A stretch of DNA of 64,000 nucleotides from Diadophis punctatus similis (lineage: Eukaryota; Chordata; Lepidosauria; Squamata; Dipsadidae): positions 167,159,034-167,223,033 of the forward strand of contig JALIGW010000002.1 in assembly GCA_023053685.1 (NCBI GenBank), written 5' to 3'. This document shows positions 1-10,211 of the stretch, piece after piece. The first letter of the stretch is position 1. Every line of letters begins with the position of its first letter. The notes under the pieces were generated by a model, which worked only from the letters and a program-made list of their open reading frames with translations, was not told the origin of the DNA and ran no database searches. The translations under genes were made by a program, and so were the position numbers.

Positions 1-153
1 ATCTATAAGCAGACGTTATAATAGCGGTAGCCTTGTGAAGCCGGCCCTGGTTTTAATTTGAAAATGGCTGCTTCCAATAAGTTTCTGGACCCTCTTCCCC
101 CTCAGCTGGGCTCTTTTGCTATCATGGTCTGTTACGACAAAAGGACCCTAATA

Positions 154-719
154 CAAGGGTGAGTCAAAAAGTAATGCCATTTTCTTTAGGACAGGTATCA
201 TTACCAACACAGGAACGTGTAGTATACATCAAAATGAAGCTGGTCCTCTGTGGATCACATCCCTACTTCTCAACATAGTCACCGTTTCTCTCAATAGCAA
301 TGTTCCACCTTCGAATGAGAGCATGTATCCCTGCCTCGTAAAATTGTGTTGACTGTTCTTTGAGCCACTTCTTCACTGCAGGTTTCACTTCCTCATCACT
401 GGAATAATGTTTGCCTCTCAAACCCTCTTTCATGGGGCCAAAGAGATGATGGTGAGATGCAAACATTATTCCAGTGACGAGGAAGTGAAAACTGCAGTGA
501 AGAAGTGACTCAAAGGACAGTCAACACAATTTTATGAGACAGGGATACATGCTCTCATTCGAAGGTGGAACATTGCTATTGAGAGAAACGGTGACTATGT
601 TGAGAAGTAGGGATGTGATCCACAGAGGACCAGTTTCATTTTGATGTATGCTACATGTTCCTGTGTTGGTAATGATACCTGTCCTAAAGAAAATGGCATT
701 ACGTTTTGACTCACCCTTG
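154..719. mobile_element. foldback mariner-type element (inverted duplicate of the transposase 3' end)
   Basis: The element is flanked by TA (152-153 and 720-721) and ends in the inverted sequence CAAGGGTGAGTCAAAAAG. The two arms, 154-412 and 462-719, are near-identical reverse complements about 258 bp long, separated by a 49-nt loop. Each arm contains the same C-terminal piece of a mariner transposase followed by the terminal repeat. It is not a simple internal deletion: both ends derive from the same (3') end of a mariner. It is non-autonomous. Confidence 0.85.
263..466 (-). pseudogene. mariner transposase C-terminal fragment (left arm)
   Basis: The minus-strand frame includes HLFGPMKEGLRGKHYSSDEE and ends IERNGDYVEK, typical of the C-terminus of mariner transposases. 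The N-terminal DNA-binding region and most of the catalytic domain are absent. The right arm (about 462-610, plus strand) carries the same segment with an in-frame stop. No functional enzyme is encoded. Confidence 0.8.
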
Positions 720-721
720 TA

Positions 722-949
722 GATAAGAAGAGGCAGTAGGAAAGAGAGGACTTGATGCCTCTCGCCCCTTTTCTTTTCAAATCAGACACCATCCCACTTA
801 CACTCCATTCAGATATGATCAGACAGCTCAAGATTTTAAAAAATCATCATTCTGCCTAATTTTGCCCTAATACTATGACACTTTGAAGAGGAAATAATGA
901 TGGAGAACACTTGAAGTCCAACGGAGGTGCAGTCCATTCTTTCCTTAGA
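722..949. other. no gene or repeat recognised
   Basis: Ordinary unique-looking sequence between the mariner element and the candidate promoter region. Confidence 0.4.
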
Positions 950-1561
950 AGTGGGAGTCTGAAAATATCTCCGCAGCTCAGCTGAGCGGTCCATTTAATT
1001 CAATTATCAACCTAGAAAGAGCCCATTGGAGGGTGATTCATTAGAGCACTGAACTGCTGCAGCAGCTCCTGCCTGCCAAGGACTGCTAGTCACTCGGATG
1101 AGCTGGCTGTTCTTATTCACCTGCGGCTGTTTCAGGTTTCATCCCTCCTCTCCTGTCATTTCTTTCTGCTCTGTGTCAACTTGTGGTTTTAGGTGGAAAG
1201 GGTTTCTTTTCCCTGCTCCGTCTAGCAGGATCTCTGAGGAATAAAGTGTAACCACAACGATTCCCAGGACTTTTCTTATCCAGCAGAGCCGTTGCTGAAG
1301 TGGACACAGCTCTGGAAACCTTCCAAGCCCTGATATGCACGTTGTGGCCTGTCACATTTGTCCTCCACAGTAACAGAGAGAGAGGAGAAGGCGGAAAGCG
1401 CAGGCAGCATCTGAGTGAAACTGTACAGGCATCAGAGTAAGAGAAAGAAACCTGCAACTGTGTTGGCACCCTTCTCTTTTGCTGCTCAGATCATACCGGC
1501 TTTGCTTCCCGATCCAGACGGCGAAAGCTTCCGCTCAGTCAGCTGAACTGCCCTCTAGCAG
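950..1561 (+). promoter_or_regulatory. candidate promoter and untranslated exon ending in a consensus donor
   Basis: This is a non-repetitive, less AT-rich stretch with scattered CpGs. It lacks any open frame that resembles a protein. It ends in a textbook splice donor, CAG|GTAAGA, at 1,561/1,562. FGF1 in other amniotes has several alternative untranslated first exons tens of kilobases upstream of the coding exons, and this location and strand fit. No TATA box was identified. The link to FGF1 is inference; it may equally be conserved non-coding sequence with a chance donor. Confidence 0.3.
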
Positions 1562-2422
1562 GTAAGATAATATTACCCAGAGATTGGCAAGAATGCTTGA
1601 GCAAGCAGGAAATGGATGAGGAAGAGACAGAAAGCACAGAAAACCTGATGCATCTTGTATAGGTTACTGCTAACTGTAAAAGACAGATAATCTAAACATG
1701 ACTACATTCTGCATTGAGAATCCATCCAGGCTATAAAGGTAGAGACTTAATCAAGGGCTCCTTCCTTTCATATGTGTGCCCAGGGATAATCTCAAAGACC
1801 AATGATCCAGAAGTCAGAAAGGCATCCTTCTTCCCCATCTCTGCACTTTTATTAGTGATGGGCCACCCTTGAATATGTGTGAATTCATGGGGAAAGTTTC
1901 TAAGAATATTTGCTGGGAGACAGCAGGGAAAGATTAGTTTTGCTTAGATGCCAATTCTCTAGCTTCTGCATTAGCAAGAATGAGAAAACTGCTCCTAGAT
2001 ATAAGTTATACCTTTTGTCCTGCCTTTAATTATACAAATCCTGTCAAAATATCTATCAGATGGTGCAAAGGATTTTGCCTGCTTGTTTGCTTTTCTTTTG
2101 CTAAATCCCCACTGTAAGAAATTTGTAAAGTAATGGAGGTCCCACATTGGAGGTCAGTGGACCCTCTTCTCTTCCTTGAATTTTTTTTCCACATCAAACA
2201 GGTGGGACAAATGGCTCAGGAGAGCTTGAGAAACCTCTGCAGGATTCCTGGTCAGTCTCAAATGTTCTCCTGTTTCTCTCCAAGTGTTGATACTTTGGAG
2301 CAGGTGGAACAGTTAGCATGGTGGTGGTGGCTTGGAATCACATGGCTGTTTTTTTTAGAGCGTGTACCACATGTCTTTCCATTTGTTTCTACTTGTGAAA
2401 TGCTGTGTTCCGAATCATGTGG
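1562..2422. other. no gene or repeat recognised
   Basis: AT-rich unique-looking sequence. The 130-codon frame at 2,133-2,525 runs into a MITE and has no recognisable domain. Confidence 0.4.
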
Positions 2423-2430
2423 GTCTAAGG

Positions 2431-2565
2431 CAGAGGTCTCCAAACCCGGCCACTTTAAGACTTGTGGACTTCAACTCCCAGAATTCCCCAGCCAGCTTTG
2501 CTGGCTGGAGAATTCTGGGAGTTGAAGTCCACAAGTCTTAAAGTGGCCGAGTTTGGAGACCCCTG
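2431..2565. mobile_element. palindromic hAT-type MITE (135 bp)
   Basis: A near-perfect palindrome from CAGAGGTCTCCAAA to GGAGACCCCTG. Both arms carry ACTTCAACTCCCAGAATTC around a short core. A perfect 8-bp target duplication GTCTAAGG flanks it (2,423-2,430 and 2,566-2,573), the hAT signature. Confidence 0.85.
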
Positions 2566-2573
2566 GTCTAAGG

Positions 2574-3246
2574 GAACATATCTCAGCATCTTGATATAAA
2601 GCCAACATGTTTCCTTGAACATTGCATTCAAATGTTTATACCCCTTTTAAAGTTTATACCCCTCATTGCCTTTATAATACTCTGGCTTGCAGCAACATGG
2701 GTAGCAAGGAAAATAATAATATGATCCAATTACATTCATTCTAAACCTAGAAAAAACAATCCAGTGTTATTCTAGTGCCTGCTGACACTCAGATATCCAG
2801 TAATGGGTTGGGTTGTGGGGTTGTTGTTGTTTTTGGCTTATGAATCAAATACAATACTGCTTCATATACTATTTTGGGACACTGCTATAGCTGGACCTTG
2901 CCCAGATCAGGGAATCAAGCATGTTATTAGTACCTGTGTTGGCATATGTTTGCCAGAGCCCTCTGGGGCTGAAACCGTTTACTGGAGCATGCTTTCTTTT
3001 TCCTGTCTTTGTATAAAGCCATAGAGACATATGCTGACTGTATTATTTTTACTTTTAAAATACAGTGTTCTTTTAAAAGAACAAAAGAAAGAATGGTGCT
3101 TGCACTCAAGGATCACTAGATTATTGAAGTCCTTACAACCAATGAAATCTATGTTGTAGAATAATTAAGTTACACCCCAGGGGTTATTACCACCATAATA
3201 TTTGTTGGTATGAAAGAGGATTTCATTTATCTCAAGAACTCCCAGC
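2574..3246. other. no gene or repeat recognised
   Basis: AT-rich sequence with only short frames on both strands. Confidence 0.4.
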
Positions 3247-3254
3247 AACCTTAG

Positions 3255-3530
3255 CAGGGGTGGGTTCCTCCCAGTTCGGACCAGATCGCCTGAACTGTTA
3301 GCGACCTGCTGGTGATGTAATTTTGGTGTCACGGATCCGGTTCTGTCTGTGCCGGTCCGTGCTCGCCGCCATCTTTTTTTCTGAATTTTCGGCCGATTTT
3401 TCTGTGTTTGGATGGCTTCACAGTGTTCTGTGCTTTGAAAAAAGCCCTCCCGCCCGCCCCCGGGTTAATAGTGACCTTTATTTCGGTCGCGACACGAACT
3501 GGTGGCGAAGGTAAGTGAAACCCACCCCTG
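3255..3530. mobile_element. hAT-type MITE, CAGGGGTGGGTTC family
   Basis: Terminal inverted repeats CAGGGGTGGGTTC / CCCACCCCTG with a perfect 8-bp duplication AACCTTAG on both sides. The interior includes GCCGCCATCTT (3,365-3,375), a YY1-like site. Non-coding. Confidence 0.85.
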
Positions 3531-3538
3531 AACCTTAG

Positions 3539-4161
3539 TATCTTTATTTGATACCTGGGGTAAATTTTGCTTTGCTGAATGATACACACAACTCTGGTGT
3601 CTTAGTTGAGCAGAAACCAAATCCTGATTCCATCTCTGCTGAAGTCACATTTCTAGCAGATCCTGACTAATGACTTCAAGGGAAATACTGTATCCTTCCA
3701 GTATAATGTGTGATCACTGGGTGAGATTTATGGGAAAACTGACATATCTGAGAGCTTCCTAGTAATCTAGGTAAGAAAGAGTAGATACAATGCGTGTCTT
3801 AGAACAATGAATACTGGAAAAAATGTCACTGTTGAAGGTTAATGTCACGATGTGAATATTGTCAGTTTGTGCATCTCTATGTTTTCTACTGTTTCTTGTA
3901 TTTATGGTCAAGCAGACATATGATATGTTCTATTACGCATGTCTGCATTCCTGAAGTCAACTCCTTTCTTTTCTCCGCCATTTCTGCCAGAAGGTAGAAG
4001 TGATTTATTCATTAGCTGATAAGATGAAGCTTAATAAGGATTCTTTTTATTATTTTCTACTGAAATAAATATTTTGTTAATTAGATTTGAATCTCGGTTT
4101 TATTTTCTAAGTAAAAATGACTTCAAAAGGGAAGCAAAGATCCATCGACCTCCGGAGGATT
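3539..4161. other. no gene or repeat recognised
   Basis: Unique-looking AT-rich sequence preceding the 2-kb TA-flanked transposon. Confidence 0.4.
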
Positions 4162-4269
4162 TACCGTATTTTTCAGAGTATAAGACGCACCTTTTTACCC
4201 CCAAAAAGAGGGTTAAAAACTGGGTGCGTCTTATACACTGAATGGTGCATTTTTTGGGGGGGAGGGAGT

Positions 4270-5220
4270 TGATGCTACCCTGCTTTAGTCGCCGCCACCG
4301 CCGCGGACCTCAGGGATGCTGCTGTCACAGCCGCCGGAGCGCATGGCCGCCTCCTCCGCTGGAGCGCATGGCCGCCGCCGCCGGAGCGCATTGCCGCCGC
4401 CTCCGCTGGAGTGCATTGCCGCGGCTGCCGCTGCCGCACAGGGACACTGCCGCCGCCACCCCCTTGCAGCCCCCCCGCAGGACCCAACGCCGACGCAGTC
4501 AGTGGGGGGGGGTTGGGGCAGTAGCGGCGGTGGCGGCTCGCTCGCCAGCTGGGACAGCGGGGACGCCAGCTGGGACAGAAAAGGAAACGCGAATACGTTT
4601 TTAAAGTAATCCCAACTCTTCGGGATAAATCACACAATTTCTCCAGCATCTGGGTTTGCGGTAGGGTATTCCTCGGTTCGAACATACCGGGTCTTGCCAA
4701 AGCGTCTCCAAGACACACACACACACCCATCTTTCTCGGTGAATGCAACCTCCCCTTGGGCCGCTGGGTTCTTTCGCTGCACCAGCGTGCGTGAGTAACC
4801 ATGGCGGGGTTGTTCCGGTCAGCCGTGTGGCTTCATTCACGTCACTTGCTCTGGCGAGGGGGATGCGCCCTTCAGGGACCCGTCCCATCGCCGTTGCCCT
4901 CCGCTGCCCTCCAACGCTTTAACCACAACCCCAGCAGAGCGTGAGTATCCCCCTAGGAAAGCACGCAGCTTCTCGGGTCGGGACTCGGGAGTGGAGTCAA
5001 GCAGGGGGAGGTCGTGAAGATGCTTGGGGTGGGGTGGGGGGTTTTATCCCTTTGCTGCTTTCTAACGACCGTCCGAATATTTGCAGCTCAGACTGTTCTA
5101 GGTCCGCAACACGAGGCTGCACGCTTTTGCAGCCTTCCTCGGCCATGGCGTGGATTATGGGGCTTGTAATCCAACCCAGTCGATAGCTGGCTGGTAGGTT
5201 GGATCAGGCTATGCCAAACT
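4270..5220. other. CpG-island-like block inside the transposon
   Basis: Strongly GC- and CpG-rich compared with surroundings. It includes imperfect repeats of a CCGGAGCGCATGGCCGCC-like unit of about 30 bp (4,330-4,430). Its composition resembles a vertebrate CpG-island promoter rather than normal intron. Confidence 0.6.
4801..5186 (+). CDS. putative two-exon ORF with mitochondrial-presequence-like N-terminus (unrecognised)
   Basis: ATG 4,801 (context aaccATGg) begins MAGLFRSAVWLHSRHLL and stays open to a donor GC|gtgagt at 4,940/4,941. A candidate acceptor ttgcag ends at 5,086. Joining 4,801-4,940 with 5,087-5,186 keeps the frame open to TAG 5,184-5,186, giving 79 residues. The first 46 residues contain no Asp or Glu but many Arg, Ser, Leu and Ala, as in mitochondrial targeting presequences. 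The second exon reads SDCSRSATRGCTLLQPSS and more, with no domain I recognise. It lies wholly inside a TA-flanked transposon, so it may be a captured first exon of a host mitochondrial gene. I do not know the gene, and it may not be expressed. Confidence 0.3.
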
Positions 5221-5332
5221 GAATTCCGGGTCAGAATTGGTTACCTGGAGGACCAGACCGAAGACCCATCGAGCCCGGTGTCCTGTTTTTTATTACCAGT
5301 TCCGCACTAGCTGCCAGTGGGAAGTTGCAGGG

Positions 5333-5416
5333 TATAAAACGCCCCAACCCCCCCCCCCACACCGACTAAAGCCTGCTCCCGAGGCACCGCTGCTGCCGTC
5401 CGAAGAGAGCTGACAG
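5333..5416 (+). promoter_or_regulatory. TATA box, short leader and splice donor inside the transposon
   Basis: GGTATAAAAC at 5,331-5,340 is followed about 30 bp later by a C-rich leader that ends CTGACAG|GTGAGA (5,416/5,417). A TATA promoter, untranslated exon and donor in this order could be the element's own promoter or a captured one. Confidence 0.4.
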
Positions 5417-5481
5417 GTGAGAACTTTTTTTAAGGGTTTTTTTAAAGGGTTTTTTTAAAGGGTTTTTTTTTAAGGCTTAAA

Positions 5482-5696
5482 CTGGAGGAGGAGGAATTCT
5501 GGGAGTTGAAGTCCACAAGTTTGAAGACCCTTGCACCCCCTTGGCAAGTTTAAGCCTTGTGGACTTCAACTCCCATTCCTGAGCTAGGATGACTGGAGGA
5601 GGAATTCTGGGAGTTGGTCCACAAGGCTTAAACTTGCCAAGGGGGTGCAAGGGTCTTCAAACTTGTGGACTTCAACTCCCAGAATTCCTTCTCCAG
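5482..5696. repeat. palindrome 1, arms about 90 bp
   Basis: Arms 5,482-5,575 and 5,608-5,696 are near-perfect reverse complements, each containing GGAGTTGAAGTCCACAAG and TTGGCAAGTTTAAGCC or complements. The 32-nt centre includes CCTGAGCTAGGATGACTGG. The unit is related to the MITE at 2,431. Confidence 0.85.
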
Positions 5697-5805
5697 TCAT
5701 GCTAGCTCAGGAATTGGAGTTGAAGTCCACAAGTCTTAAAGCTGTCAAGTTTGAAGACCCCTGGGTTAGGGGTTAGGGGTGCAAGGGTCTTCAAACTTGG
5801 CAAGA

Positions 5806-5983
5806 CTTTTTACAACCATGTACACTTTTTACAAACTTCAAACTTGACAGCTTTAAGACTTGTGGACTTCAACTCCCATTCCTGAGCTAGCATGACTGAA
5901 GGAGGAATTCTGGGAGTTGAAGTCCACAAGTCTTAAAGCTGTCAAGTTTGAAGTTTGTAAAAAGTGTACATGGTTGTAAAAAG
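5806..5983. repeat. palindrome 2, arms 73 bp
   Basis: Arms 5,806-5,878 and 5,911-5,983 are reverse complements (CTTTTTACAACCATGTACAC at the outer ends), around the same kind of centre (CTGAGCTAGCATGACTG) as palindrome 1. The right flank repeats GTGTACATGGTTGTAAAAA. Confidence 0.85.
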
Positions 5984-6141
5984 TGTACATGGTTGTAAAA
6001 AGTATTCTGCTACACTGGTATTTTATTAAATAATATATTACTACACCATTTGGTTCAGAATACTTTCTTCCTTGTTTTCCCCCTCTAAAATCTAGGTGCG
6101 TCTTATACTCCGGTGCGTCTTATACTCCAAAAAATACGGTA

Positions 6142-6600
6142 TTTCTCCCCGTTAACAGTTAAATTGTTTGTGTGACAGATAAAAATAATAATAGAGATGG
6201 GTTACTTAATCCCTTATTTTTGAACATTTTCTTGATCAGCAATAACCCCCACCCCACCCTTTCCCCATGTACATTTATTCTTCTACTTATGGGAAAATAT
6301 CTTTTATTTTGTGGGTAGAAAAGCAGATATGGAACCATTTTAAGTGGGAAAAGAGGAAGAGAGGAATTGATTCTCATAAGGGCTGTTTGTTTCAATGTTA
6401 TTTTGCTCAGGAGAATTCAAAACGTTGTACAGTTAGTGCTCCAAATAGAATCAAAGAGGCGTTCGTGCCTCCATTCCAAATTTCCTTTATCCCTTTATTT
6501 CTTTTACCATCTCTTTTTCTAATTTTAAAAAAAACACAGCAGAAAACTTATATAATTTCAACAGAAAAGTTACATAAAGGTAAATACATCTTAGTATATA
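6142..6600. other. no gene or repeat recognised
   Basis: AT-rich spacer; the 123-codon frame at 6,267 has no recognisable domain and low-complexity composition. Confidence 0.4.
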
Positions 6601-6602
6601 CA

Positions 6603-6994
6603 GGTAGTCCTCGACTACAACATTTAATGAACATTTGAAGTTACGACGACACTGAAAAAAGTGACTTATGACCATTTTTCACACATGTGACCATTGCAGC
6701 CCCCACATGGTCACATGATCAAAATTCAGACACTTGGCAACTGACTCACATTTATGATGGTTGCAGTGTCCTGGGGGGGGGTTTCATGTGATCCCCTTTT
6801 GCAATCTTCTGGCAAGCAAAGCATAATGGGGAAGCCAGATTCACTTAGCAACTGTGTTACTAATTCAACAACTGCAGCGATTGACTTAACAAATGCAGCA
6901 AGAAAAGTCATAAAATGGGGCAAATCTCAATAAATTTCTCACTTAGCAACATAAATTTTGGACTCAATTGTGGTTGTTAGTTGAGGACTACCTG
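6603..6994. mobile_element. Tigger-like MITE (TA-CAGGTAGTCCTCGACT)
   Basis: Ends are inverted (CAGGTAGTCCTCGACT / AGTTGAGGACTACCTG) and abut TA on each side. About 390 bp, no transposase. The same family is at 47,293-47,690 and, truncated, at 10,066. Confidence 0.75.
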
Positions 6995-7072
6995 TATAAT
7001 ATTGCATTAGATTTCCTCCCTTGATGTAGGCAAAATCATCTAAGGCATTCCACAGAAGACTTCAGTACTGGA

Positions 7073-7495
7073 CAGGGGTGGGTTCTACTTACCTTCCCCA
7101 CCGGTTCGCATCGCGACGGAAGTGCATGTTTTGCACGTGCGTCCACTCGTGCAAATTAGCTGCAGTGCATGCTCAGTAGTTGAATTCAAGCCCTTCCGCG
7201 TTGCTAACAAGGAAATTAGCACGAAAAACAGCTGCGTAATTGATCAGCTGTGCTTCAGAAGAAGCAATAAAGGTCTGTATAAACTCGGGGGCGGGAGGGC
7301 GGGCCCACTTCCAAGCACACAGAAAACCAGATCTGCATGCACAGAAGAAAATTTAAAAAAAAAATCACAAAAATCCCCCCCCAAAAAAATGGCGGTGCCC
7401 ACAGACCAGCACCAACCAAACTGGGTCAGTGATGCCACCAGCAGATCGCTACCAGTTTGGGTGAACCGGTCCGAACAGGGAGGAACCCACCTCTG
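7073..7495. mobile_element. hAT-type MITE, CAGGGGTGGGTTC family
   Basis: CAGGGGTGGGTTCTACTTACC to GGAACCCACCTCTG, with 8-bp flanks GTACTGGA / GTGCTGGA (7 of 8). The interior includes a poly(A)-rich run and ATGGCGG. The 129-codon frame across it is not a gene. Confidence 0.8.
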
Positions 7496-7601
7496 GTGCT
7501 GGAAGAACTGAGTGTTCTAATTATGTGCTGGCAGCGGATTAGAAGGTGACAGCAAGGAAAGGGTTCCATACCCCTTTCCTGAACTTTCCCCAAAAAAACC
7601 C

Positions 7602-7910
7602 CAGAGGTGGGTTTCAGCAGGTTTTGACCAGTTCTGGAGAACCGGTAGCGGAAATTTTGAGTAGTTCAGAGAACCGGTAAATATCACCTCTGACTGGCCC
7701 CGCCCCCATCTATTCTCTGCCTCCCGAGTCCCAGCTGATCGGGAGGAAATGGGGATTTTGCAATAACCTTCCCCTGGAGTGGGGAGGGAATGGAGATTTT
7801 GCAGTATCCTTCCCCTGCCACGCCCACCAAGCCACACCCACCAAGCCAAGCCACACCCACCAAGCCAAGCCCACAGAACTGGTAATAAAAAAATTTGAAT
7901 CCCACCACTG
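7602..7910. mobile_element. hAT-type MITE, second subfamily
   Basis: Starts CAGAGGTGGGTTTCAGCAGG and ends TCCCACCACTG. The body shares AGAACCGGTAGCGGAAATTT and TGAGTAGTT with the copy at 44,998. Target duplication is poor (AAAAACCC / AACCCCCC). Confidence 0.65.
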
Positions 7911-7918
7911 AACCCCCC

Positions 7919-8686
7919 TATTATCTATCGTCTTCCAGTTGTAAGAATTGAAAGGGAATCAAAACCAAGAAGGAGGAATGTAGTTATAGCAGCTCTCCTT
8001 CTGATTCCAAATCCATCTGAACATGACCTCTGTCCAATCTTCCCAATATCTTGCACTGGGCCTTCCTGGTGTCAGAAATGTTGATAAACAGTTTCAGAAG
8101 CAAATGGAAGAGGCCAGAGGGAAGAAACTAAGGATTTGAGACTTCCTGCTTTGAGTTTGGAGCTCTCAATCAAAATCACCTGCCCATGCGTTCTTAATTA
8201 AACTGACTTTAATTACATATTTAACTCAAACAATTTTTTTCAACTCACAAGGATAAGGCTACTTATAGTGTGTGTGTTTTTCTCACAAGGATAAGGCTAC
8301 TTATAGGGTGTGTTAAGCTATCTCATCATCTTCTCCATGGGTGGAAACTGACCTACTTCCTTCAAAATATCCGGAATTGAAATTGTAATACAGATAGCAG
8401 CGTTTCTTTGTCCTCAGTGATATCTTTGAAAGAATACAGAGGCCATAGGTTTTTTCCATGTGTAAAAACTACAAAGTATCTTATGTTAGCCAAAATATGA
8501 AGACGTGTAATGACACGGGCTTTGGGAGAAGTATAAATTATCAAATGCATGGAACATTATTTTGTTCATTTATTTACTTTAATGTGTTGCTTTCTATGAA
8601 ATGATATCTCCAGGTGGTTTACTGGTATAAAATTAAAGAGTATTAAAATACAAAAATAAAATACTTAAAAACCATTTAAGATACAA
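7919..8686. other. no gene recognised; short direct repeat
   Basis: Contains a direct repeat of TCACAAGGATAAGGCTACTT (about 8,246 and 8,283). Otherwise AT-rich unique-looking sequence; a diverged LINE or SINE tail may lie near 8,570-8,660. Confidence 0.4.
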
Positions 8687-8688
8687 TA

Positions 8689-8915
8689 TGTCAGGTGCAA
8701 GAAATCAAGAACCAGGACAGAGCTCAAACTACTACAAGTTTATTTCATGCTACCTACACACAAGAATCTGAACTACTAAAGTCAAGGCAAATTGGCACTA
8801 GATAGGAGTCAATGGAATTCATGGGCGGCTGAACTTAGGTCTCTGGTGGGAGTGTAGTGACTCCAAACTGATGGTGCATTTTATCCTGCCTTTGGACTCA
8901 GCCTCGTCAAATTTT
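8689..8915 (-). mobile_element. possible solo LTR (weak)
   Basis: Begins TGTCAGGTGCAAG and ends ACATAACA, with AATAAA on the minus strand near 8,740, as in short gypsy LTRs. Flanking duplication is not clean, so this is tentative. Confidence 0.3.
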
Positions 8916-8925
8916 ACATAACAAT

Positions 8926-10063
8926 TGAAAAAGCAGTATGTGGCAAAGAGGGCAAAACCAAGCAAATACACAACATTGAAAGACAAAGACAACATTGAAA
9001 GAAGAGGCCAAGTGAAGAGTCAGATTTTCAATAGGCATCCAAACAATATAAGACCTTCTGGTTTCAGTGGAAGGAACATTCTAGAGTACAGGTACTACTA
9101 TAGAGAAGACCTGCATGTAAGCAAATACAAATTTATACTTTATCATTTGGCAGTGAACAAGGCAAGATTTTCTTTGAGGTTCTTAACAATCAACCATCAG
9201 TACACAGAAAGTGAATCCATGTGCCCCCAAATCGCATATGAGCTTATTGGTCAGAAGTAAATCCTTGAATCTAGCTTGGTGCCCAATTGATAATTAACAT
9301 AATAAGTAACAAGTGAACAATAAAATTAGGTGGATAAATGAGTTTCAAAGTAAAAATGGTCGGGCGAAATGTATAGCATTCACCTGTGAGTGTTTCATGT
9401 AAAAATCCTTTATCACTTTGAAAATGTAATTTAATAAGTAATTTAAGTGTAATGGTTTTTCATTTCTACTATATAATTTGTATATATATATTTTAAAAAA
9501 TAGCGGGCTTGGCTTAATTTCCCAATTTCATCTGATTTTTTTTATCCTTGTTTTGTGAATTTGTTGGGGGATCCTATTCTGAGTGATAAAGTAAAACTCA
9601 AAGAATTGTGAAGAAATGAACTTTCCAATTACCGGTATATCCTGAAAACACTGTTTTTAACTTGCATTGTAACATTTATAAATTAGGGTTGCACCCATTT
9701 TTTCCCCACTAGATCTTTTTGCAAGGGCTGGAATTAGCAATGTTGAATGCGTAAGTATTAGTCCAGGTACAGTAATTTCATAACAATTCCAAGAATTAGC
9801 ATTATGTAATCTGCATTCCTGAACATTAATTAAGCTCATAAATCTCAGTTGTAAGTTTCAGTTATAGTGTCTTGTCTACTTGTAGGTTTTCTATGGAATT
9901 GCTTTTGATAACATCTTGGAAATTAACTTATCAGTTCAACTCATCAGAAGAATGAGTCACTGAAAAGCAGGTTATGTCAATGCTCTATCATCCATCCAAG
10001 TACAGGATGCTAAGCTAGGGAGGGTCTTGAGACTGCTGTTGTGGATTCATGACCTTGATAAAT
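8926..10063. other. no gene or repeat recognised
   Basis: AT-rich sequence. The 111-codon frame at 8,925-9,260 has no recognisable domain. Confidence 0.35.
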
Positions 10064-10065
10064 AC

Positions 10066-10110
10066 AGGTAGTCCTTGACTTAGGATCATTCATTTAGTAA
10101 CCAAAGTATT
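10066..10110 (+). mobile_element. truncated Tigger-like MITE end
   Basis: TACAGGTAGTCCTTGACTTA matches the left end of the element at 6,603; the rest is missing. Confidence 0.5.
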
Positions 10111-10211
10111 CTTTTGAAATGATTTGCATATTATTGGAGAAATCCCAATACCAAAGGAGTTTCAATTGAAAGTTGTGTTTGCATCTTCTTGAAGGAAGCC
10201 CTCTTCCACTG

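Larger units (their letters stand above)
4164..6139. mobile_element. 2-kb non-autonomous Tc1/mariner-like transposon with CpG-rich cargo
   Basis: Ends are inverted repeats (CCGTATTTTTCAGAGTATAA at left; GTGCGTCTTATACTCC then AATACGG at right) flanked by TA (4,162-4,163 and 6,140-6,141). This motif is a common vertebrate TA-targeting transposon end. No transposase is encoded. The interior holds a GC-rich, CpG-rich block (about 4,280-5,420) with a spliceable ORF and a TATA promoter, a short G-rich/T-rich tandem repeat (5,420-5,475), and two large palindromes (5,482-5,983). The outermost 3' end has the GGTGCGTCTTATACTCC unit twice. The cargo may be captured host sequence or ordinary interior of a large family member. 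Confidence 0.75.

Noticed and set aside
4242..4802. Pro/Arg/Ala-rich frames on both strands at 4.2-4.8 kb
   Set aside because: GC-rich repeat-driven frames in the transposon's CpG block; only the 4,801 frame has splice sites and a coherent N-terminus.
5763..5780. GGGTTAGGGGTTAGGGG as interstitial telomere repeat
   Set aside because: Only two imperfect units (TTAGGGG), inside a palindromic transposon.
8689..8915. Firm solo-LTR call
   Set aside because: Ends and AATAAA fit, but no clean 4-6-bp target duplication; kept only as a weak candidate.
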